From Halotia branconii CENA392 (GTDB lineage: Bacteria; Cyanobacteriota; Cyanobacteriia; Cyanobacteriales; Nostocaceae): a stretch of DNA of 64,000 nucleotides. The notes under the pieces were generated by a model, which made no database searches, had not been told where the DNA came from, and saw only the letters and a list, made by a program, of their open reading frames with translations. Within the stretch, counting starts at the first letter, position 1. Each line of letters opens with the position of its first letter. Both the position numbers and the translations under genes were made by a program. This document shows positions 44,663-53,192 of the stretch, in pieces. Where the stretch lies: the NCBI RefSeq assembly GCF_029953635.1, contig NZ_CP124543.1, positions 4,815,455 through 4,879,454 on the forward strand. The letters run 5' to 3'.

Positions 44663-45682
44663 CTAACTCAAACCGTTAGCAGTAGCAAACACTTTTGTTT
44701 GTTTCGGTTTGATGTAGACATGCTGCCCTTTTTCTAGCTGAAGCTGAAAAAACTGTTCTCGACTAAGATTAGCATTGAGCATTTCACCAGACCGCAATAC
44801 TAACTCTGCACGAATTTCCCAACCAAGATGAATAATCCGATCGACGATCGCAGAAATTGTATTATCGTCGGCATTCCTATTAATCAAAATATCATGTGGT
44901 CGTAAAAAAACTTTGTCATTAAGAGAAGTTGTACTTTTGTTAGAGAAGATACCAACATTACTAGATAGGACGTTCACAGGGCCAATAAAACTCATGACAA
45001 ACGGTGTAGCTGGGTTGTCATAAATTTCCGCCGGAGTCCCAACTTGTTCTACCCGTCCTTGATTCATCACCACAATTTCGTCAGCTACTTCCATTGCTTC
45101 TTCTTGGTCATGGGTAACAAATACAGTTGTGACATGAACTTCTGAATGCAGATTACGTAACCAAACCCGCAAATCTTTACGGACTTTAGCATCTAATGCT
45201 CCGAAAGGCTCATCTAATAATAATATACTGGGTTGAACAGCAAGTGAGCGTGCTAATGCTATCCGTTGTCGTTGACCACCAGAAAGTTGAGAAGGATAGC
45301 GATCGCCAAATTGCTGCATCTGCACCAATTCTAAAAGTTCCTCAACGCGTTGGCGAATCTGGTGTTTAGGATGCTTACGCAGATCCATCGCAAAACCGAT
45401 ATTATCACGCACTGTCAGGTGTTTAAACAGCGCATAATGTTGGAAAACAAAGCCAATATTACGTTTTTGTACGTTGTCATGAGTAGCATTTTCACCAGCT
45501 AACCAAATTTGACCAGCATCTAGTGTTTCTAACCCAGCAATTATGCGTAGCAATGTGGATTTTCCTGAACCCGAAGGGCCTAGTAACGCTACTAAAGATC
45601 CCGTTTTAATTTCCAGACTGACATCATCAACAGCACGGAAGCTTCCGTAATGCTTGGCAACATTTTCAACTACAATACTCAT
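44663..45682 (-). CDS. cysA: Sulfate/thiosulfate-type ABC transporter ATP-binding protein
   Basis: I use the ATG at 45682 (MSIVVENVAKHYGSFRAVDD, 339 aa); the frame is open to 45778 but the extra N-terminus is Lys-rich and not family-like. The ATPase has Walker A GPSGSGKST, signature L-S-G-G-Q-R-Q-R, Walker B I-L-L-L-D-E-P-F-G-A-L-D, switch V-T-H-D-Q and a C-terminal TOBE-like regulatory part. G-P-S-G-S-G-K-S-T-L-L-R-I-I-A-G-L and L-D-A-K-V-R-K-D-L-R-V-W-L-R are CysA-like. The permease and binding-protein genes are not in the window, so it is an isolated copy beside NIL-domain genes. Confidence 0.85.
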   Translation of the reverse strand: MSIVVENVAKHYGSFRAVDDVSLEIKTGSLVALLGPSGSGKSTLLRIIAGLETLDAGQIWLAGENATHDNVQKRNIGFVFQHYALFKHLTVRDNIGFAMDLRKHPKHQIRQRVEELLELVQMQQFGDRYPSQLSGGQRQRIALARSLAVQPSILLLDEPFGALDAKVRKDLRVWLRNLHSEVHVTTVFVTHDQEEAMEVADEIVVMNQGRVEQVGTPAEIYDNPATPFVMSFIGPVNVLSSNVGIFSNKSTTSLNDKVFLRPHDILINRNADDNTISAIVDRIIHLGWEIRAELVLRSGEMLNANLSREQFFQLQLEKGQHVYIKPKQTKVFATANGLS

Positions 45683-45848
45683 AATTATTTGTTCTTTAAA
45701 TTTGCTAGATTTCAGCTTAACTACGATTTTACTATCGACTTTAAGTATTTTAACTAAATTGATTTTATTATTTTTCAAATAAAAAAGACAATACAGTTTT
45801 TGCTATATGCAAAATATCTTTTTCAAAAAAAACTTAAAGCTAAAAAAT

Positions 45849-46145
45849 TCAATAATACCAACTATCTCCATCTGTATTTGGTTTACCAATAATTTTGAGA
45901 TTTAAAGATTCCAGATAATTTAAACAATGATTGATGTGAGACGTATAACCTCGCAGCTCAATGTCGAAATATCCTTGCTTATAAAGATTTTGGTCTTGCT
46001 TGGCTCCTGTAATATTAACTGTTAATTTATAACGAGAAATCATTTGTGAAATAATTGGTTCATGCAAGTAACATTGAGGAATATACAAGCGCACGCGCAA
46101 TTGAGTAATGCTTTTACTTTCAAAAAAAAATGAAACCATAGCCAT
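45849..46145 (-). CDS. Stand-alone NIL-domain protein (98 aa)
   Basis: Residues 14-90 form one NIL domain: L-R-V-R-L-Y-I-P, the P-I-I-S-Q-M-I-S-R-Y helix, L-T-V-N-I-T-G-A and the L-N-L-K-I end. NIL domains form the C-terminal ligand-sensing part of methionine transporter ATPases (MetN). The gene lies 15 bp after a two-NIL gene and 166 bp before cysA, all on one strand. It may sense a sulfur metabolite and act on the transporter; that is inference. Confidence 0.82.
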   Translation of the reverse strand: MAMVSFFFESKSITQLRVRLYIPQCYLHEPIISQMISRYKLTVNITGAKQDQNLYKQGYFDIELRGYTSHINHCLNYLESLNLKIIGKPNTDGDSWYY

Positions 46146-46160
46146 ATAGCAATATTTGCT

Positions 46161-46787
46161 TTAAATCAGATGCCCATGTAGAGAAGATTCATCTACCCAC
46201 ATGGGTAAATTTAATGTTTTTAAATAATTGAAACTAGAAAAAAGTTGCTGTGGTTTACCCCAAATATCCAAATCAAACCAACCATCATTCTCTTGATTAG
46301 CTAACAATGAAGCCCCAATAATATTGACTGTAACTCCATAACAAGATACTAAGTCAGAGATGATTGGTGTTTGGTAGTAATCTTTCAAGATACAAATTTG
46401 TAAGCGTAGTCGATAAGATTGACTACTATAGCCTTGGTAGGGTTGAGTTTGCTCCTGTATTGGCAAGGGTACAAATTCTTTACTTGGGTTGGGAAACGGC
46501 TTAAAACTTAAATTATGCTGCACATTGCCAGGAATACTTAGTTGCATCAAATCTACTCCCAAATTCTGTAGATACAGCAGACCATTACAGATGTGTTCTG
46601 AATTTCCTTGGAGTTGTAAGTCAAACCAACCGTGGTTGTCTGTTGCTGTGAGTATCGCAGCAGTAATATTGACCGTAACGCCATAGCGCGATACTAAACG
46701 TGAAATTAAAGGTTGCCGTTGGTAATGTTGGGGTATGCGAATGCGGCTATCAATTGGGGTGAGTTGAGGAAGTTTTTGTTGCGGCAT
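46161..46787 (-). CDS. Double NIL-domain protein (208 aa)
   Basis: Two NIL domains lie at about residues 16-85 (R-I-R-I-P-Q-H-Y-Q-R-Q-P-L-I-S-R-L-V-S-R) and 126-200 (R-L-R-L-Q-I-C-I-L-K ... P-I-I-S-D-L-V-S-C-Y-G-V-T-V-N-I). A Pro/Gln-rich linker joins them. Both have the G-V-T-V-N-I-x-A-x-L core and the D-G-W-F-D-L edge strand. It is probably in one operon with the 98-aa NIL protein and perhaps cysA. Confidence 0.82.
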   Translation of the reverse strand: MPQQKLPQLTPIDSRIRIPQHYQRQPLISRLVSRYGVTVNITAAILTATDNHGWFDLQLQGNSEHICNGLLYLQNLGVDLMQLSIPGNVQHNLSFKPFPNPSKEFVPLPIQEQTQPYQGYSSQSYRLRLQICILKDYYQTPIISDLVSCYGVTVNIIGASLLANQENDGWFDLDIWGKPQQLFSSFNYLKTLNLPMWVDESSLHGHLI

Positions 46788-46935
46788 AAAAATAGTTAAT
46801 ATAGGACTCCTATTTGATTTTTGAACACGATTCAGTACATATTTATCCCTTCTTAACTGTTCCCTGTTTCCTGTTCCCTACCTATACAAATAAATTCACC
46901 GAATCAAACCGGATTACTATATAAACAACAATTAA

Positions 46936-47226
46936 TCACCAACTACTGATATTATTTTCGTCCCAAATTTCTAGTTCTATCTCTTGAAGATGATTAATAG
47001 CAGCATCTATTTGTGCTGTTGTACCTTGCAAATCAAGGTCGAACCAACCGTCACCAACAGCGTTTGCGCCCAAAATTGCAGCGGTAATATTGATAGTCAG
47101 GCCATAGTCTGAGACTAAGCGAGAAATCACCGGTTCTTGATGAAAATTTTTGGGGATTCGCAAGTGAATTTGTTTGTTAATAGTCTGATTGTCAGCAAGC
47201 ATATCCAAATTACATATAGGACTCAT
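46936..47226 (-). CDS. Stand-alone NIL-domain protein (96 aa)
   Basis: Residues 18-88 form one NIL domain (I-H-L-R-I-P-K-N-F-H-Q-E-P-V-I-S-R-L-V and G-L-T-I-N-I-T-A-A-I-L-G-A-N, G-D-G-W-F-D-L-D-L-Q-G). It is the first of three NIL genes read toward cysA. The 148-bp gap to the next gene contains a copy of the TATTTGATTTTTGA dispersed repeat. Confidence 0.82.
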   Translation of the reverse strand: MSPICNLDMLADNQTINKQIHLRIPKNFHQEPVISRLVSDYGLTINITAAILGANAVGDGWFDLDLQGTTAQIDAAINHLQEIELEIWDENNISSW

Positions 47227-48216
47227 ACAGCGTTTCTCGGTTGGGTGTAGTACGTCTTTTAAGAAGAGAGGGGCTAGGGACTAGGGATTAGAGACTAGGG
47301 AAATGTACCTCTTTTAAATTAAATTTGCTGTATTTGATTTTGAGAAAAAACTCAGTACACCTCTAAATCCCTTTTTTCCTGCGATGCACTGAGTTTCGAC
47401 TGCGCTCAACTACCGCGTAGCCGAAGTGTTCCCCGTTCCCTTTCTACGTAAATATATTCATTAATCAAAGGAGATAAACAACAAAAGTAAAAGTAAATAC
47501 CAATCGTATTAAATTAATGCCAAAGGTTTTATCGTCTTTTCTTTGCTTGAATTTGGTCAAAAACTGCCCCATCTGCAAAAAATTTCTTTTGGACAACATT
47601 TCAGCCGCCATAATCTACTACCGAAATAAAGCTTTTTAAAGATGTGCGTTTCCATTGATTCAAAATATCTAGCTACATACTGACTTTAGCTCCTTTTTTT
47701 AATCTACAGTTTGTCGGTCGAGTATTTGTACTTTGTATTTAATTATAGATACTACAGCTATCTAGATAAAATAGCAAGAGTAATCATCACAATTTCGGTC
47801 AAGAATGTGATGATTACATCAAAAAGCCACCATTAAACCTTTACTCCGGTTCAGTGGTGGCTTGAAATACAGATCTAGTTGACTTCTTGCTAAAACTGCG
47901 TTTTTATTGAGAATGAACGAATCAGGGTTCTCAAAACGTGAGTCAATACTCTTGCAAATGTTGACAAAGATTCGGATATATGGATAGGGTTTAGAGAGGA
48001 TTTTTTTAATCCGTCGAACTCACATTCAAGTTAAGGACTAAAGTCCTGACTACGAACTTACTGCAACCACAACTTAACAAAAACAGAAATTTATCTCAAC
48101 ACAGTTATTGATTAGCAAGTATTAGTTACCCAAGTAATTACTCAAATACTGCGTACTTTTATTATTAAAATCCATAGTTTATTTATACAATCAAACCTCA
48201 TAAATATTGAGTTAAA
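47227..48216. other. Long intergenic region with dispersed repeats and a possible small RNA
   Basis: No protein-coding frame is supported. A repeat at 47331-47400 begins TATTTGATTTTGAGAAAAAA and holds inverted arms ACTCAGT/ACTGAGT. At 47824-47863 a strong hairpin points left. Between it and 48216 lie GGACTTTAGTCC (a perfect 12-nt palindrome, about 48028-48039) and other short inverted repeats on the minus strand. The stretch may be the long 3' region of the small gene at 48217 or a separate small RNA. Confidence 0.45.
47824..47863 (-). terminator. Strong minus-strand terminator
   Basis: AAGCCACCA (47824-47832) pairs with TGGTGGCTT (47855-47863), with an inner AACC/GGTT helix. On the minus strand the stem is followed by TTTTT. 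Its only upstream gene on that strand is the 54-aa gene at 48217-48381, 350 bp away. Confidence 0.75.
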
Positions 48217-48381
48217 CTAACTAGCGTGATTCCAGTCACTGAGTAACTCATGGTCTCGCTGGTAATGGTTGCACTTTCTAGGTGCTACTTTTGGAGTACC
48301 AATATTTACGCCTGGAAAAGACTGTTTTTTCTTAGCAGATCTTTTATCTTTTGTAGTTGAATGAGTCTGTGTCGTTGTCAT
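48217..48381 (-). CDS. Small basic protein, 54 aa, unknown
   Basis: I use the ATG at 48381 with a GAGGATAA site about 10 nt upstream. The product MTTTQTHSTTKDKRSAKKKQ is followed by S-F-P-G-V-N-I-G-T-P-K-V-A-P-R-K-C and ends L-S-D-W-N-H-A-S. It is rich in Lys, Arg, Ser and Thr and has no membrane segment. I recognise no family. A good ribosome site and a distant strong terminator give some support. Alternatively it is a chance frame. Confidence 0.45.
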   Translation of the reverse strand: MTTTQTHSTTKDKRSAKKKQSFPGVNIGTPKVAPRKCNHYQRDHELLSDWNHAS

Positions 48382-48472
48382 TAATAAAATTATCCTCACA
48401 ACTCAGCACTAATTTAGATCATCAATTTCAAAACCGCAAATTTCTGAAGAAGGATATTTATTGTTACCAAGA

Positions 48473-48637
48473 AGCGGAGGGGCAGGGAGCAGGGGGAGCA
48501 ATTCCTGCCCAGAGCCGTAGAGCAGGGCGGAACATGGGTATAAAGCCCCGCCCTTCTAGGGCGCTCTTGCTGGGGTGGAGTAACAAGCTCCGTTTCAGTT
48601 TTCTCCCTTGCTCCCTGCCCCCTGCTCCCCTGCCTCT
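48473..48637. repeat. Inverted pair of G-rich dispersed repeats
   Basis: A GGAGGGGCAGGGAGCAGGGG word (about 48475-48494) faces its inverse CCCTGCTCCCCTGCC near 48605-48637. In between are GCCCCGCCCTTCTAGGGCGC and related GC-rich pieces. The pair could fold into a long hairpin upstream of the glycosyltransferase gene. No gene is seen in 48382-48689. Confidence 0.6.
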
Positions 48638-48689
48638 TTTGACAAGCGATCGCTTAACATAACAAAAGCTACTAACAAAACCATTTATT

Positions 48690-49424
48690 ATGCCTGTAGA
48701 GGTACAAAGCAAAGATCTGGGCGATCTTAATACTGCCAAAATTTCTATAATTATTCCTACTCTCAACGAACAAGAAAATATTAAAGCTGCGATCGCCACT
48801 ACTCAACATAGTACAAATATAGAAGTCATCGTCGTAGATGGTGGCTCACAAGACGATACAGTAGCAATAACTCAATCTTTAGGTATAAAAATTATCTCAT
48901 CTTTACCTAGTCGTGCTATTCAAATGAACACAGGTGCGATCGCAGCTAGTGGTGAAATTCTACTGTTTCTTCATGCAGATACCCGTTTGCCGATTGGGTT
49001 TGATCAGATGATTCGCACAGCCCTACAACAGCCGAAAACTGTAGCTGGTGCATTTGTTTTGCAGATTAACGATCCATCTTGGGGTTTGCGATGGATAGAA
49101 CGAGGGGTTTACTGGCGATCGCATTTTCTGCAAATGCCTTATGGCGATCAAGCAATTTTTGTTACAAAAGCGGTATTCCAACAAACTGGTAACTTTCCCG
49201 AATTGCCAATCATGGAAGACTTTGAACTCATACGACGACTAAAGCGCATAGGAAAAATTATCATTCTCCCTGTACCAGTTATCACCTCAGCCCGTAGATG
49301 GTTGCAAAAGGGAATTGTTAAAACCACTTTACTTAACCAAATAGTCATTATTGCTTATTTTTTAGGTGTTTCACCACAGCGACTGCGTAATTGGTATCGT
49401 CAGGAAAAACTTAAGAGAATTTAA
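48690..49424 (+). CDS. Family 2 glycosyltransferase, arsenosugar-biosynthesis type (TIGR04283)
   Basis: The 244-aa protein has a GT-A core: I-S-I-I-I-P-T-L-N-E-Q-E-N-I, V-I-V-V-D-G-G-S-Q-D-D-T, G-E-I-L-L-F-L-H-A-D-T (the metal-binding D-x-D-like site) and P-I-M-E-D-F-E-L-I-R-R-L-K. The C-terminal S-A-R-R-W-L-Q-K-G-I-V-K-T-T is typical of the TIGR04283 group linked with arsenosugar synthesis. It is followed 202 bp later by a TVP38-type protein gene, a common neighbour. No arsenic methylase is in the window. Confidence 0.82.
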   Translation: MPVEVQSKDLGDLNTAKISIIIPTLNEQENIKAAIATTQHSTNIEVIVVDGGSQDDTVAITQSLGIKIISSLPSRAIQMNTGAIAASGEILLFLHADTRLPIGFDQMIRTALQQPKTVAGAFVLQINDPSWGLRWIERGVYWRSHFLQMPYGDQAIFVTKAVFQQTGNFPELPIMEDFELIRRLKRIGKIIILPVPVITSARRWLQKGIVKTTLLNQIVIIAYFLGVSPQRLRNWYRQEKLKRI

Positions 49425-49626
49425 GCTGTTTTTCATGTATTTAGCATATCTTGGTTTGTAGTATATCAAGGAACAGCCCTAACAGTTATAGCGATCGCTA
49501 CATCAAGGGGTGAAATTTCATATATTAAAACTCCCTATACTCTCTGCGCCTCTGTCTTGAAAAGTTCAGATCGCCGGAAATCGGCGCTCCGACTTTTCGC
49601 TGCGTCTCTGCGTGACATTAATTATT

Positions 49627-50394
49627 ATGACTACAAAGCACAAGCTCGGATTCAATCATAAACTCAAGCTACTACTATTAAGTCTTCTAGTTGCTACCTT
49701 AATAATTGCCGCCAAATACTTCAATATTCAAGAAATTTTACTAAGTTCAATCACTTGGGTTAATAGTCTCGGTGCTTTAGGCCCCATTGCTTACATAGTT
49801 ATTTACAACTTAGCCACATTACTATTCATACCAGGTTCCCTGCTGACATTAAAAGGCGGTTGTCTGTTTGGTTTGTTGTGGGGTTCAGTCTATGTGTTGA
49901 TTGCTGCAATTATCGGCGCAACCTTAGCTTTTCTCATCGGACGCTACCTGTCACGTGATTGGGTTGCTAAACAGATTGAGAAACATCCTCAGTTTAAAGC
50001 CATTGATTTAGCAGTTGCCAAAGAGGGATGGAAAATTGTGCTGCTAACTCGCTTGTGTCCTCTATTTCCCTTCAACTTACTAAACTATGCTTTTGGAGTT
50101 ACACAAGTTTCACTCAAAGACTACATACTAGGCTCATTCGGCATTATTCCAGGGACTGTCATGTATGTTTACCTCGGTTCTCTAGCCGGGAATTTAGCCA
50201 TGACATCTAATCAGCCGACTAATCCAGAAGCCCAAATTTGGCAATGGCTAATGCAAGTCGTTGGGTTGATAGCCACCGTTGCTGTAACTATATATATGAC
50301 AAAAATTGCTCGTCAAGCCTTAGCTCAAAGTGTAGCAACAGTAGATAGCACTCATGAGCAAACTGAGAATCACTCAAATAGGAATTATAAGTAG
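49627..50394 (+). CDS. TVP38/TMEM64 (DedA-like) membrane protein
   Basis: The frame is open from a GTG at 49612, but the ATG at 49627 (MTTKHKLGFNHKLKLLLLSL) is the more likely start (255 aa). It has about five membrane helices and the conserved loop F-I-P-G-S-L-L-T-L-K-G-G-C-L-F-G, then G-A-T-L-A-F-L-I-G-R-Y and L-T-R-L-C-P-L-F-P-F-N-L-L-N-Y-A-F-G. The family is thought to work in membrane lipid movement. The region before it contains dispersed CTGCGTCTCTGCG repeats. Confidence 0.85.
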   Translation: MTTKHKLGFNHKLKLLLLSLLVATLIIAAKYFNIQEILLSSITWVNSLGALGPIAYIVIYNLATLLFIPGSLLTLKGGCLFGLLWGSVYVLIAAIIGATLAFLIGRYLSRDWVAKQIEKHPQFKAIDLAVAKEGWKIVLLTRLCPLFPFNLLNYAFGVTQVSLKDYILGSFGIIPGTVMYVYLGSLAGNLAMTSNQPTNPEAQIWQWLMQVVGLIATVAVTIYMTKIARQALAQSVATVDSTHEQTENHSNRNYK

Positions 50395-50499
50395 AATTTA
50401 TGAAAACTATCCATATTTTTTTGTCAAGCCTAGTTGACACTTTGTAACAATATTGTTAAATTAAGTTACATAAGTTAACAAAAAAAGGAAAATAATTTT

Positions 50500-50670
50500 A
50501 TGTATACCACCACTAATGAAGACGGCGTTCTCAACAACTACCCAACTGAACCCCAGGTTTACTATGCTGAGTACCCTGCAATTTGGGAACAACGTAAATA
50601 CGTTTTACAAAGTATGTTTGCTACTTTAATAGTCACCACTTTAGTTTTGGTTGCTTTTAGCGTTAGCTAA
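50500..50670 (+). CDS. psb34: Psb34 / ssl1498-family photosystem II assembly peptide (56 aa)
   Basis: The 56-aa product starts MYTTTNEDGVLNNYPTEPQV, then Y-Y-A-E-Y-P-A-I-W-E-Q-R-K-Y, and ends with one membrane helix (about residues 36-55, V-L-Q-S-M-F-A-T-L-I-V-T-T-L-V). This is the pattern of the light-harvesting-like Psb34 family, which binds photosystem II intermediates during assembly in thylakoids. An AAGGAAA site is about 9 nt upstream. A terminator follows at 50720. Confidence 0.85.
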   Translation: MYTTTNEDGVLNNYPTEPQVYYAEYPAIWEQRKYVLQSMFATLIVTTLVLVAFSVS

Positions 50671-50719
50671 GACTTTTGAGTTTTTGTATCGGTATCTCTC
50701 ATCGTCATTTGGATTTCCT

Positions 50720-50753
50720 CCCCGCCTCGGTTAGTTTCGCCGGGGTTTTTTTT
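50720..50753 (+). terminator. Terminator after psb34
   Basis: CCCCG (50720-50724) pairs with CGGGG (50741-50745), followed by a run of eight T. The short stem with a long T tract fits an intrinsic terminator 50 bp after the psb34 stop codon. Confidence 0.7.
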
Positions 50754-51763
50754 ATTAGTACAAGTAGGGGTAATTCGCTAAAACGGGACTCTCTCATCTC
50801 ATCACTCTAGAGACAGAGTAATCAAGACTAAATATGTAGAGTTGCAAGAACTCACTTTATCTCTAGTGAATGAGGAAGTCAAAACCTTAGATCGGTAGAA
50901 TTAAAATAAAACTACGTATACAAAGGAAAATCAACGAGTTTTTAAAACCTTTCCCGTATCTTGTCTCAACGTGCGATCGCTTGCTTTGAAAACTCATACT
51001 TAAATTAACTACTTTATGTCAGTAACAGTAGTGTCTTTTTATACATCTTTAAGTCGTTTTACACACTTCGATGAGTACTTTTTCACTATGTTTTTCTTTG
51101 AGTATCAAAAATGTTAACGACAAATATACTTAATTTTTTACTGATGATTGCTGTTAATTTTTGATATATGAGTTACTCAAACAAGGGTATGTTTAAGCAT
51201 ATATACTTAAGTGCTTTTTGTTTAAAAACGCCAAAACAATGTTGATGATATTAGTTTGTTGAAAAATAATTTTATTGGTAAGTATTGATATAACTCAATT
51301 TTAACCAAATATTAAAACTTAATAAACTAAAATTAATTACACTTTTTAGTGATTTGTTTTCTTTACATATTTAATAATTATAGATTATATTTTTAAAAAT
51401 TATATGTTGTATAAGATACAAACCTTATTAGAAGAGTTACAGCTAATTTAAATTATCCAAAATATTAAGTTTTGATAAGAAAAATTTTGCTAAACGCAAA
51501 AAACGTTACATAGTCACAATGCTCATTTGAGAAAGGTTTTGCCCCTTAAATTAGAACTTGAAGTTGATGAAGTTAATAAGATCTACGCTAAAACCCTGAT
51601 CCCCAAGCTCAAAGGTTCATGCTAGTCTGTTGCAGTTAATAAATAAAAAAGTGAAAGCAGAACGAGTTCGACTTGTAAAGGATGTGTCACTCACAAACAA
51701 GTGGCTAAAGGAATCCTACGAACCGAATAACTGCTGTTCTACAGTCGCTTTAAAATCGGACGC
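50754..51763. other. 1-kb AT-rich intergenic region upstream of rlpA
   Basis: No gene is supported in either strand. Most of it is very AT-rich; the last 250 bp are more balanced and may be a long 5' untranslated region of the rlpA gene. I looked for the cyclic di-AMP (ydaO-type) riboswitch found before some cell-wall genes and did not see its core. Some short inverted repeats occur, but none is clear enough to list. Confidence 0.4.
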
Positions 51764-52864
51764 ATGAATCAAAGACATTTGTGGACTATTGTCGCCCTGT
51801 TTCTGACTGTTTTGGGAATGCCCTCAGTCGTTCGCGCTCAAACTACCAAGGAAAGTGTTGCAGATTCGCAAAAATCACCAGTTAGTGATGTAGTTAAGGT
51901 AGGTGAGTTTCAATCCCCAGCAGGGAAACCAACCTCGGATGCTGTGATTACAAACATCCATTCTCACAACATTGGAGGCCGTCAGGCGGCAACCTTGTTT
52001 ATCAAAAATATTCCAGTTATCACTTTTTTGAGTTCCAAGCCTGTTGCAAGTGTTAATAAAAAAGTTGGTGTAGTTGGAGATGCAAAGGGCGTACAATCAT
52101 ACGCCCTTTCTAGTGATAACTCGGTAAAAGTGGCGAGTGTTGGCAGTTTAAAGGATGCAAGCAACCAAGTTAGTTCGCTTCAAGATGACCCGGTTCAAAG
52201 AGCTGGGGTAATAGCAGCCAAAATCAACCAGATGGTTCGTGAAAATGTGGCTGCTGATCAAATTACAGTCAGTTGGAAGGGAGAGAGCGAGGCTACAGCT
52301 AATCAAGCTCAAAATAAAAGCTCCTCTAGCCAGCAACAGCCAAGCGATCGCTATGCGATTAAAATCAATAAACAAGAATTGGTAGAAATTAACGAAAATA
52401 CCCGCCTCGCAGGTACTACCAAAAATCTTGCAGAAGATGCATTACAAGCAACCAATCGTTTGCGGCGACTCATAGGTAATGCATCTCCCGTCAAAGAAAT
52501 TGCTGACTTACCAGTACGTCCAGCAATTTCCATACAAAATTTGCCGCAACAAATAGCCAGCAAAGTGCGGCTTAATTTTAAAGGCATGGCTTCTTATTAC
52601 GGTTACGACGGTTCTGGTAGCCAAACTGCTAGCGGTGAGAGATTCAATCCAGAAGGCATGACCGCTGCCCATCGTAGTTTACCTCTTGGCACAAAAGTCC
52701 GCGTTACCAACACCCGCAACGGTCGTTCTGTGGTCTTACGAATCAATGATCGCGGCCCATACATTCGGGGTCGGATTATTGATGTATCTGCTGGTGCAGC
52801 TAGGATTTTAGGAATGATCAGCAGTGGTGTTGCACCCGTGCGAATTGAAGTCCTAGGTCGATAA
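51764..52864 (+). CDS. rlpA: RlpA-family septal-ring lytic transglycosylase-like protein
   Basis: The 366-aa protein has a signal peptide (about 1-25, cleaved after V-R-A). A long low-complexity Ser/Gln/Ala region (about 26-270) follows, then a C-terminal double-psi beta-barrel: G-M-A-S-Y-Y-G-Y-D-G-S-G-S-Q-T-A-S-G-E, T-A-A-H-R-S-L-P-L-G-T-K-V-R-V-T-N and V-V-L-R-I-N-D-R-G-P-Y. The D-R-G-P-Y motif is characteristic. RlpA cleaves naked glycan strands in the cell wall. The SPOR domain of proteobacterial RlpA is absent, as in other cyanobacteria. Confidence 0.87.
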   Translation: MNQRHLWTIVALFLTVLGMPSVVRAQTTKESVADSQKSPVSDVVKVGEFQSPAGKPTSDAVITNIHSHNIGGRQAATLFIKNIPVITFLSSKPVASVNKKVGVVGDAKGVQSYALSSDNSVKVASVGSLKDASNQVSSLQDDPVQRAGVIAAKINQMVRENVAADQITVSWKGESEATANQAQNKSSSSQQQPSDRYAIKINKQELVEINENTRLAGTTKNLAEDALQATNRLRRLIGNASPVKEIADLPVRPAISIQNLPQQIASKVRLNFKGMASYYGYDGSGSQTASGERFNPEGMTAAHRSLPLGTKVRVTNTRNGRSVVLRINDRGPYIRGRIIDVSAGAARILGMISSGVAPVRIEVLGR

Positions 52865-52879
52865 ATTATTAATTAGGGC

Positions 52880-53100
52880 ATGGGAAGGAGGAATTGGGGC
52901 AGGGTGCGGGGTGCAGCACTTCGGCTACGCTCAGCAACCGGTGAGTTAAGAAAATGCCTTGAATTTAAAGATGTGTACCTAATCTTTAATCTTTCTCCTT
53001 TTCCCCCTGCTCCCTGCTCCCCTGCTTCTTTTCCCTGCTCCCCTGCTCCCTGCTCCCCTGCCCCTCTGCTTCCCCTGCTCCCCGCCTCTTCCCTAGCCTC
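52880..53100. repeat. G/C-rich dispersed simple repeat
   Basis: A GGGGCAGGGTGCGGGGTGC word near 52897-52915 is followed by CTGCTCCCCTGCTCCCTGCT-type text at 52998-53090. They are inverted copies of the same repeat seen at 30527 and 60100. Within 52865-53192 no gene is supported; the plus-strand frame at 52880 is an artefact. Confidence 0.75.
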
Positions 53101-53192
53101 TAATTCTTAATTCCCCTAGTTCAATTATCTCTTCCTTGTGTTTCAGATATAAACTAACGGGGGAGAGGCTCAAGAAGAACTAGGGGTATTTT

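Noticed and set aside
51500..51763. Cyclic di-AMP (ydaO-type) riboswitch before rlpA
   Set aside because: The conserved core could not be found by eye; only short unrelated inverted repeats are present.
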